Source: Paeniglutamicibacter psychrophenolicus (GTDB lineage: Bacteria > Actinomycetota > Actinomycetes > Actinomycetales > Micrococcaceae). Taken from it: DNA of 64,000 nt. The stretch spans positions 558,001 to 622,000 of the forward strand of contig NZ_JAUSSH010000002.1 of the NCBI RefSeq assembly GCF_030812255.1, written 5' to 3'. Position 1 is the stretch's first letter. Every line of letters begins with the position of its first letter. A program made the translations under genes and the position numbers. This document shows positions 18,053 to 24,396 of this stretch, one piece after another. Under the pieces are notes generated by a model. That model was not told where the DNA came from and made no database searches. It saw nothing but the letters and a program-made list of their open reading frames with translations.

Positions 18053-18691
18053 GTGAATCACCAGCTGTACATCAAGATCTGTGGACTGAGCACTCCCGCG
18101 ACCGTGGAAGCGGCCGTGGAGGCCGGTGCGAACGCCGTGGGATTCGTCTTTGCCCCCGGCAGCCCCCGGACCGTGGACCCGGAACTCGTCAAGACGCTCG
18201 TCGCCCGGGTGCCCGCGGACGTCGAAACCGTCGGGGTCTTCCGCAACCAGCCGCTGGACCAGGTCATCGACCTCGCCAAGCGGGCCGGCGTGGGCACCGT
18301 CCAGCTGCATGGCGACGAGCCCTACGCGGATGTGCAGGCACTGCGCGAGCAGGGGTTTGCGACGCTGCGGGCCCTTTCCTTCGACGACTACCGGGCGCTG
18401 GCCCCGGCGGAACGGGAACGCTGGGAGGCCGAACGGATCCTGCTGGACGCCGTGGAACCGGGCGCCGGGGTCACCTTTGACGCCTCGGAGCTGCTGGCGG
18501 AACCGCCCGCCGGAACCTGGATACTGGCCGGGGGGCTGAACCCCGGCAACGTCGCGCGCCTGGTTCAGACCCTGCAGCCTGCCGGGGTCGATGTCTCTTC
18601 CGGGGTCGAATCCAACCGAGGTACCAAGGACATCGGGCTGATCGAGGCATTCGTCGCCGCGGCCCGGTCCGCCGAAGCCACGGCCCAATAG
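18053..18691 (+). CDS. trpF: Phosphoribosylanthranilate isomerase
   Basis: 212 residues, a TIM barrel of the usual length. YIKICGLSTP at residues 6-15 carries the catalytic cysteine (C10), and VQLHGDE near 83-89 is the second family motif; near the end, LAGGLNPGNV binds the phosphate and D/SSGVESNRGTKD closes the site with the aspartate seen just before it. It isomerises PRA in tryptophan synthesis. The start is GTG at 18053. No other trp gene is near. In actinobacteria PriA often does both this and the HisA reaction, so a separate TrpF is worth noting. Confidence 0.88.
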   Translation: MNHQLYIKICGLSTPATVEAAVEAGANAVGFVFAPGSPRTVDPELVKTLVARVPADVETVGVFRNQPLDQVIDLAKRAGVGTVQLHGDEPYADVQALREQGFATLRALSFDDYRALAPAERERWEAERILLDAVEPGAGVTFDASELLAEPPAGTWILAGGLNPGNVARLVQTLQPAGVDVSSGVESNRGTKDIGLIEAFVAAARSAEATAQ

Positions 18692-18771
18692 GCGCAGCGT
18701 CCTTCGCCCCGGAGGATGCTGGAATGGCGGCCACGCCGACGACTGATACTTTTTGGCTCTGAATCGAGCCG

Positions 18772-18799
18772 ATACATGTATTTCCCATAAGTAATCTTT
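18772..18799 (+). promoter_or_regulatory. Candidate LysR-type site upstream of catR-catB-catC
   Basis: ATACATGTAT at 18772-18781 is a perfect 10-base palindrome and runs into GTATTTCCC (18778-18786) followed by TAAT. The same nine bases GTATTTCCC, also followed by TAAT 5-7 bases later, occur ahead of catA at 21486. LysR regulators of the CatR/BenM group bind ATAC-N7-GTAT-like sites, so these elements could be the regulator's targets or shared promoter parts. Confidence 0.4.
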
Positions 18800-18854
18800 G
18801 CGTCCTAATCTGGCAGTGGAGCACATCAGTGCCCGCGACCGGAGGGTGGACGAC

Positions 18855-19748
18855 GTGGAAGTGCGTCAGATGCGTTACTTCATTGCCGTGGCCGAGGAAA
18901 AACACTTCGGCCGCGCGGCGCAACGCCTGCACATGGCCCAGCCCCCGCTGTCCCAACAGATCAAGGCGCTCGAGGAGCAGCTGGGCACCCAGCTGCTGGT
19001 GCGCACCACCCGCAAGGTCGACCTCACCGCTGCCGGCGAACTGCTCCTGGCCCGGGCCAGGTTGCTGCTGGCCGAGATCGAGAAGCTCGAACAAGACGTC
19101 AAGCTCGTGGGCCAGGGAGCCAGCGGCGTGCTGCGGGTTGGCGTGTCCGGCACCGCCACCTACCGTCTGATGCCCATCATCGTGCAGGCCGCCCGGAAAC
19201 ACATGCCGGGCCTGCGCCTGAGCGTGCAGGGCGAGATGCTCACCCCCGAGATGGAAATCGCGCTGGAAGAGCAGCGCGTGGACGTCGCGGTGCTGCGCCC
19301 GCCGATCCGTTCGAACCAGTTGAGCCTGAAATTCCTGGAGAAGGACGAACTGGTGGTGGCCCTGCCCGAGGACCACGAACTGGCCTCGCGCGGGCTGCTT
19401 GAGCTCGCGGACCTGGCTGATGAACCATTCATCGCCTACCCGTTGAGCTCCGCGGTGAATGCCATCTCCACCGAGGCCTGCCGCCAGGCCGGGTTCAGCC
19501 CCCGGATCGTCCAGGAAACCCAGGAAACCTCCACCCTGCTTTCATTCGTTGCCGCCGGGATGGGCGTTGCCCTGGTCCCCACCGCGCGACGCATGTTTGC
19601 CCTGCAAGGCATCGTCTTCCGCCAGTTGCGCAATGCGCCAGCGGTCGACCTTGCCGTTGCCTGGAAGACCGACAACGAAACAGCCCTGCTGAAGAAGTTC
19701 TTGGACCTCTTCGAGACTCCAGCCACCACGGAAGGAAACCAAGCGTGA
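18855..19748 (+). CDS. catR: LysR-family regulator of catechol genes
   Basis: 297 residues. Residues 1-60 are the LysR helix-turn-helix (MRYFIAVAEEKHFGRAAQRLHMAQPPLSQQIKALE in two overlapping parts), and the rest is the periplasmic-binding-protein-like effector domain (GVSGTATYRLMP, FVAAGMGVALVPTA). It most resembles the CatR/CatM/BenM group that responds to cis,cis-muconate. I start at GTG 18855, eight bases after GGAGGG; the frame is open to a TTG at 18798. Its TGA overlaps the GTG of catB, so it is co-transcribed with catB rather than divergent from it as in proteobacteria. Confidence 0.78.
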   Translation: MEVRQMRYFIAVAEEKHFGRAAQRLHMAQPPLSQQIKALEEQLGTQLLVRTTRKVDLTAAGELLLARARLLLAEIEKLEQDVKLVGQGASGVLRVGVSGTATYRLMPIIVQAARKHMPGLRLSVQGEMLTPEMEIALEEQRVDVAVLRPPIRSNQLSLKFLEKDELVVALPEDHELASRGLLELADLADEPFIAYPLSSAVNAISTEACRQAGFSPRIVQETQETSTLLSFVAAGMGVALVPTARRMFALQGIVFRQLRNAPAVDLAVAWKTDNETALLKKFLDLFETPATTEGNQA

Positions 19749-20845
19749 AAATCCTGCGCATTGAAGCGATTCCCTATTCGATTCCCTACAACCACCCGCT
19801 CAAGTTTGCCAGCGGGGAGGTCACCGACGCCGAGCACGTGCTGGTGCGCATCCATTCGGACGAGGGACTCATCGGCGAGGCCGACGCCCCGCCGCGCCCC
19901 TACACCTACGGCGAGACCCAGGCATCGATCATCACCATCATCGAGAATGTCTTCGCCCCGCAACTGATCGGGCTCGATCCATTCGACCGCGGCAAGGTCC
20001 ATGAGGTCATGGCCCGGACCATCCACAACCAGGTGGCCAAGGGCGCCGTGGACATCGCGCTGTGGGACCTGATGGGCAAGGCGCTGGGGACCCCGGTGCA
20101 CAAGCTGCTGGGCGGCTATACCGATTCGATGCGCGTCTCGCACATGCTCGGGTTCAAGCCGGCCCAGGAACTGCTCGACGAGGCGCTGCGTTTCGGCGAG
20201 GAATATGGCATCACCACCTTCAAGCTCAAGGTAGGACGCCGCCCGCTGGCCCTGGACATCGAGGCCTGCCACGTGCTGCGCGCCGGGCTCGGCGACGACG
20301 TGGAACTCTACCTGGATGCCAACCGCGGCTGGAGCGCCAACGAAGCCATGGAGGTGCTGCGACGCACCGAGGGCCTGGGGCTGACGGCCCTGGAGGAACC
20401 CTGCGACGCGAAGGAAGCCATGAGCCGCCGTCGCCTCGTGGAGAAGTCCCCGATCCCCATCGTGGGCGACGAATCGGTGCCGACGGCGGGGGATGTCTCG
20501 CGCGAGCTGCTCTCCGGCGGCTCCAACGCGATCTGCATCAAGACCGCCCGCAGCGGCTTCACCGAAGCCACCGAGATCCTGGGCCTGTGCACCGGGCTGG
20601 GCGTGGATGTCACCATGGGTAACCAGATCGACACCCAGGTCGGCTCGCTGGCCACCGTGACCTTCGGTGCCGCCCACGAGGCCACCGTCCGCCGGGCAGG
20701 GGAGTTGTCCAACTTCCTGGACATGGCCGACGACCTGCTGGCCGAACCCATCCGGATCAACGGCGGCCGCATCTCGGTGCGCAACGTCCCGGGCGTCGGC
20801 GCGGCCGTCGACGAGGACAAGCTCACCCGCTACCGCCAGAACTAG
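19745..20845 (+). CDS. catB: Muconate cycloisomerase
   Basis: 366 residues, enolase superfamily. The catalytic lysine pair is in FKLKVG (K160, K162); the metal ligands fall at D191 (LDANRGW), E217/E218 (ALEEPC) and D242 (VGDESVP); the second general base lysine is expected in AICIKTARSG near 265-275. It converts cis,cis-muconate to muconolactone in the ortho pathway. It starts with GTG overlapping the catR stop and is followed after 33 bases by catC with AGGAG before it. The family also contains chloromuconate and dipeptide enzymes; adjacent catC and catA make the muconate reaction the best call. Confidence 0.9.
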   Translation: MKILRIEAIPYSIPYNHPLKFASGEVTDAEHVLVRIHSDEGLIGEADAPPRPYTYGETQASIITIIENVFAPQLIGLDPFDRGKVHEVMARTIHNQVAKGAVDIALWDLMGKALGTPVHKLLGGYTDSMRVSHMLGFKPAQELLDEALRFGEEYGITTFKLKVGRRPLALDIEACHVLRAGLGDDVELYLDANRGWSANEAMEVLRRTEGLGLTALEEPCDAKEAMSRRRLVEKSPIPIVGDESVPTAGDVSRELLSGGSNAICIKTARSGFTEATEILGLCTGLGVDVTMGNQIDTQVGSLATVTFGAAHEATVRRAGELSNFLDMADDLLAEPIRINGGRISVRNVPGVGAAVDEDKLTRYRQN

Positions 20846-20878
20846 CACCTACCCAAAACGCCTACTCCAGGAGAAGAC

Positions 20879-21157
20879 ATGTTGTTCCTAGCCCGCATGG
20901 ACGTAACGTTCCCGCCACACCTGACCGAGGCGCAGATCGCCGATTTCCAGGTCCGCGAGAAGGAATACTCGGGATCGCTGCAAGGCAGCGGAAAGATGGC
21001 CGGCATCTGGCGCATCGTCGGCGAGTACGCCAACCACTCGCTGTTCGATGTCGAGTCGAATGACGAGCTGCACCAGATCCTCAGCGGGTTCCCGATGTAC
21101 CCGTACATGAAGATCAAGGTCACGCCGCTTGCCAAGCACCCGAACTCGATTCGCTGA
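20879..21157 (+). CDS. catC: Muconolactone delta-isomerase
   Basis: 92 residues, exactly the family length. It opens MLFLARMDVTFPPHL and has the typical GKMAGIWRIVGEYANHSLFDV core and a YPYMKIKVTPLAKHP tail. It shifts the double bond of muconolactone to give 3-oxoadipate enol-lactone, working as a decamer in the cytoplasm. ATG 20879 follows CAGGAGAAGAC. It is third in the catR-catB-catC transcript, which appears to end at a hairpin 26 bases after its stop. Confidence 0.93.
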   Translation: MLFLARMDVTFPPHLTEAQIADFQVREKEYSGSLQGSGKMAGIWRIVGEYANHSLFDVESNDELHQILSGFPMYPYMKIKVTPLAKHPNSIR

Positions 21158-21182
21158 CACCGGTCTTCTTTAGAACGCCACC

Positions 21183-21234
21183 CGGTCCGTGGCGTCGGGA
21201 CGCGCTTTAATGCGTGCCCCGGCGCCACGGACCG
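21183..21234 (+). terminator. Hairpin after catC
   Basis: CGGTCCGTGGCG at 21183-21194 pairs with CGCCACGGACCG at 21223-21234; inside, GGGACGC and GCGTGCCC pair with one bulged base. There is no T-run. It separates the catRBC transcript from catA. Confidence 0.6.
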
Positions 21235-21419
21235 TTGTCGTTGGAGGACGCGCGCGGGCCCGCCGGCGCACTGTTCTCGCCTGGGCCCGCCTTCCGAACA
21301 GGGGTCATGACGGGAAGCCTGGACCGGGCGTCCAGGCCGCGGACATCGATGCTTCACAGCACCCGCGATGCAATGGTTGAATGATCTCCTCCGCATCCTG
21401 GATCGGGCGCGATCCGGTC

Positions 21420-21615
21420 GTCGGGGCCGTTCAACCGTGGAAACCGTTGACTTATATGCAGAACATCTGAATGTAGCGAAAAGAAGTATTTCCCTCTTCC
21501 TAATAACCGTCATAGATTGAAGGCATGGAAAGTCGCTGTGACAGCAATCACCGGACCATGTGACCGGCGTCCAGCGCAACAACACCCCTCCAGCAGGAGA
21601 TAGAAGGAGCAACTC
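21420..21615 (+). promoter_or_regulatory. catA upstream region
   Basis: The 458-base gap between catC and catA holds the catC hairpin and then no coding ORF. Its last 200 bases are markedly A/T-rich for this genome and contain GTATTTCCC at 21486-21494, shared with the region ahead of catR. The GTG start of catA is preceded by AGAAGGAGCAACTC, a strong ribosome site (AAGGAG). I read this as an independent, regulated promoter for catA; exact -35/-10 boxes are not certain. Confidence 0.5.
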
Positions 21616-22470
21616 GTGAGCACCGAAACCACCGCCAGCGCAGCATCGTCAGGCAACGCAGCCACCGACCGATTCCGCGAATCGGGCAAGACCTCTTCCC
21701 TCACGGTTGATGTCGAGCGCGTCAACCTGCTGGCCAGCAAGCTGATCAAGGCCGCCAACGACATCGTCCTCGAAGAGCGCGTCAGCTACGACGAGTTCAA
21801 TGCCCTGAAGGCATGGCTGATCAAGGTCGGCGCCGACGGCGAATGGCCGCTGTTCCTCGACGTCTGGCTGGAGCACTCCGTAGAGGAGGTCGCCACCGAC
21901 CACCGCGAGGGCAACAAGGGCTCCATCGAGGGCCCGTACTACGTGCCAGAGGCTCCTGAGCAGAACTCCCCGGCCACCATCCAGATGCGCGACGACGAAA
22001 AGGGCACCTCGCTGCTCTTCCAGGGCCAGGTCCGCAGCACCGACGGCAGCGCGTTGCCGAATGCGAAGATCGAGCTGTGGCACGCCGACGAAGAGGGCTT
22101 CTACTCGCAGTTCGCACCGAACATCCCCGAGTGGAACCTGCGCGGCACCTTCATTGCCGATGCGGAAGGCAACTTCCAGATCAACACCATGCAGCCGGCC
22201 CCGTATCAGATCCCGACCGACGGCGCCTGCGGCCAGCTGATCGCCGCCGCCGGCTGGCACGCCTGGCGCCCGGCCCACCTGCACCTGAAGGTCTCGGCCC
22301 CCGGCTTCGAACTGCTCACCGCCCAGCTGTACTTCCCGGGCGACGAGCACAACGACGACGACATCGCCACCGCGGTAAAGCCGGAGCTGCTGCTGGACAT
22401 CCAGCCGGCCACCGAAGGCACCGGCGTGCAGACCACCTACGACTTCGTGCTTGATCCCGTAGCCAAGTAG
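21616..22470 (+). CDS. catA: Catechol 1,2-dioxygenase
   Basis: 284 residues, intradiol ring-cleavage family. The N-terminal third is the helical linker used for dimerisation; the catalytic beta-sandwich has GPYYVPEAP near 107-115, then the four non-haem Fe(III) ligands Y163 (GFYSQF), Y197 (APYQIP), H221 and H223 (RPAHLHLKV). It cleaves catechol between the hydroxyls to cis,cis-muconate. The start is GTG 21616 after an AAGGAG site. It is separated from catRBC by 458 bases and is followed by a flavin reductase gene. Confidence 0.94.
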   Translation: MSTETTASAASSGNAATDRFRESGKTSSLTVDVERVNLLASKLIKAANDIVLEERVSYDEFNALKAWLIKVGADGEWPLFLDVWLEHSVEEVATDHREGNKGSIEGPYYVPEAPEQNSPATIQMRDDEKGTSLLFQGQVRSTDGSALPNAKIELWHADEEGFYSQFAPNIPEWNLRGTFIADAEGNFQINTMQPAPYQIPTDGACGQLIAAAGWHAWRPAHLHLKVSAPGFELLTAQLYFPGDEHNDDDIATAVKPELLLDIQPATEGTGVQTTYDFVLDPVAK

Positions 22471-22639
22471 GTCCTCGCCTCCCTCGTCACGGCGGGGCTC
22501 CCGGAGACATGTCCCGGGGACCCCGCCGTTGTCGTACCCCCGCACTTCCGCGGCGCCGCGAGCGGTGCCGCAGCCGGGCACCCAGACAACACCAAGACCA
22601 CCGTCGCAACCCGGCAAGACATGCGAAAGAGAACCAGCA

Positions 22640-23200
22640 ATGACCCAGGAATCCATGTTGAACTCGGTTGATATCAGTGAACTGCGCAGCGCGTTTGGCC
22701 AATTCACCACCGGCGTCACCGTGGTCACCACGCAGGGCACGGACGGACATCCCTACGGCGCCATGGTGACCGCGTTCGCCGCGGTGTCGGTGGACCCGCC
22801 CCTGGCACAGATCACGCTGACCCGCAGCTCGAGGGCAGCCAAGCACCTCGACGGGTCCTCATTCGCCATCAATATCCTCTCCGCGGACCAGCTTGAGGTT
22901 GCCAGGCACTTCGCCGGCCAGCCCTTGGACCGCGAACCGGAATGGGTCCTGAACGGAAACGTCCCGGTGCTGGTGGGCAACGCCGCCACGCTGGAATGCC
23001 GGGCCTGGAACCACTACGACGGCGGCGACCACATCATCGTGGTCGGCGAAGTGACGTCGCTGACCATCGGCGATGCCGAGCCGCTGCTCTTCCACGAAGG
23101 CACGTTTCACCGCATCGGTGAACGCCTCCTGGGCGGAGATAGCGAAAGCTGGTTCGCCGGCGCCAAGGCCTTCCAGCCATTCGTTCCGCAACACCAGTGA
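22640..23200 (+). CDS. Flavin reductase-like FMN-binding split-barrel protein
   Basis: 186 residues. It matches the flavin reductase domain: FGQFTTGVTVVTTQG near 18-32, PYGAMVTAFAAVSVDPPLAQITL in the middle and the closing HYDGGDHIIVVGEV and LLFHEGTFHRIG. Such proteins supply reduced FMN or FAD to two-component monooxygenases (phenol, 4-hydroxyphenylacetate, nitrophenol types). No partner oxygenase is adjacent; the LLM monooxygenase at 56306 or a gene outside the window could use it. ATG 22640 has an AAAGAGA site nine bases before it. The 169-base spacer after catA contains no strong terminator, so it may be read through from catA. Confidence 0.83.
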   Translation: MTQESMLNSVDISELRSAFGQFTTGVTVVTTQGTDGHPYGAMVTAFAAVSVDPPLAQITLTRSSRAAKHLDGSSFAINILSADQLEVARHFAGQPLDREPEWVLNGNVPVLVGNAATLECRAWNHYDGGDHIIVVGEVTSLTIGDAEPLLFHEGTFHRIGERLLGGDSESWFAGAKAFQPFVPQHQ

Positions 23201-23267
23201 GACCCTGCGCCGCCCGGCGCAGGCCAACCGACAGCCCATGCACCACCTGGCCACAAAGGAGCACACC

Positions 23268-23456
23268 ATGTTTGTCCCAACACGGCGAAAGACCGCAGGA
23301 AACCAGCGTCCCTCCGCCAACGTGCGGCCGATATCCGAGACCGCACCGGTGCTGAACCACTGGGCCTGGACCGGGTGGATGCCCGAAGCCGAGCCCGAAC
23401 CCCGGCACCCTGCACTGCCGGCGGCCGAAAACCACCCGGCGTTGCTTGCCGCATAA
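23268..23456 (+). CDS. Small hypothetical protein downstream of the flavin reductase
   Basis: 62 codons. The ATG at 23268 has AAAGGA seven bases before it, which is a better ribosome site than most long ORFs here have, and the ORF ends just before a terminator hairpin, so it looks like the last gene of the catA transcript. It is basic at the N-terminus (RRKTAGNQR), with a central LNHWAWTGWMPEAEPEP and an alanine/proline tail. No membrane segment or known motif. I do not recognise it. Confidence 0.45.
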   Translation: MFVPTRRKTAGNQRPSANVRPISETAPVLNHWAWTGWMPEAEPEPRHPALPAAENHPALLAA

Positions 23457-23484
23457 ACCTTGCGTCCCGAGCGGTACGGACCAG

Positions 23485-23526
23485 CGAAGGGCCCCAGACA
23501 GCAAAGACGCTGGCTGGGGCCTTTCG
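23485..23526 (+). terminator. Terminator ending the catA transcript
   Basis: CGAAGGGCCCCAG at 23485-23497 pairs with CTGGGGCCTTTCG at 23514-23526 with one G-T pair; the loop has an extra AGC/GCT pairing. It lies between the small ORF and the convergent hydrolase gene. Confidence 0.75.
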
Positions 23527-23563
23527 TGCGTCAGGTGCTCGACCACGAGCGCACCGCGACCCG

Positions 23564-24358
23564 TCAACCGACCGAGCGGAGAAAATCCGTGGTGTCTGCC
23601 GCCACGCGTTCAGGGCATTCCCACAGCACCAGGTGTCCGGTGTCCGGATAGACCTTCAGGACCGAACCGGCAATCCGCGCGGCCAGGGCCTGCTCATCGG
23701 CCAGTGACAGCAGGTGGTCGTGCCCGCCCCACAGGACCAACGTGGGTGTCGCGATGGTTCCCGATTCGGTGGGCGGTGCGGCCTCGCACAATCCCTTAAG
23801 GATGGCGCGCCACACGTGTGCGGGCATCCTGGTTCCGTCGTCCACGCGGTCGTCAATGAACCAGGCGGGCACCTCGTGCAGCAGCGGAAACCAGGTGAGC
23901 GATTCGCGGACCCACGCCGCGCCGATCGGGTCTACCAGTGTCTCGACTTCATCGGCGAAGGCGGGCCAGCCGCGCAGGCTCAGCGGAGCGCCGACCAGCA
24001 CCAGGGCCGCGACCCGTTCCGGGCGGCCCGCGGCCAGCGCCTGGGCCACATAGCCGCCGCTCGAGGAACCCAGGACGAAGGCCCGGGGGACCTCGAGCGC
24101 ATCGAGGATCGCGGCCACGTCCGCGGCCTGTTCCGCCAGCGAATATCCGTCCTCCGGCTTGTCCGCATCGCCCTGGCCGCGCAGGTCCGGAGCGTAGATC
24201 CTGAAGCCGGCCAACAGGGGTGCGAGGCGGTCGAAGCTCTCGAAGGACTCGCCCCAGGCATGCAGCAACAGCAACGGCCGGGCGTCCGGATCCCCGTCGA
24301 TGAAGCACGGCACCTCGATGCCGGTGGAGAGCGTGAGTTTGTGCGCCTTGGATCCCAT
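23564..24358 (-). CDS. Alpha/beta-hydrolase (possible 3-oxoadipate enol-lactonase)
   Basis: 264 residues, standard single-domain alpha/beta-hydrolase. LLLHAWGES gives the oxyanion region near 31-39, DLRGQGDADKP follows, the nucleophile is the central serine of GSSSGGY near 99, the acid is the aspartate of WGGHDHLL and the histidine is in DTGHLVLWE. The position between cat and ben clusters makes an enol-lactonase (the step after CatC) an attractive guess, but the sequence has no feature unique to PcaD/CatD. It follows the LAL regulator gene on the same strand by 38 bases. Confidence 0.65.
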   Translation of the reverse strand: MGSKAHKLTLSTGIEVPCFIDGDPDARPLLLLHAWGESFESFDRLAPLLAGFRIYAPDLRGQGDADKPEDGYSLAEQAADVAAILDALEVPRAFVLGSSSGGYVAQALAAGRPERVAALVLVGAPLSLRGWPAFADEVETLVDPIGAAWVRESLTWFPLLHEVPAWFIDDRVDDGTRMPAHVWRAILKGLCEAAPPTESGTIATPTLVLWGGHDHLLSLADEQALAARIAGSVLKVYPDTGHLVLWECPERVAADTTDFLRSVG

Positions 24359-24396
24359 GGTTTCAGGCTACGCCCGGGGTTCCCTCCTGCCCATGC

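Noticed and set aside
16265-18826. An 853-codon minus-strand ORF opposite E2, the lipoprotein gene and trpF
   Set aside because: Composition is a mirror of the real genes, which have complete family motifs and ribosome sites.
23564-24358. Firm naming of the hydrolase as CatD/PcaD
   Set aside because: Only general alpha/beta-hydrolase features are visible; the pathway role rests on position alone.
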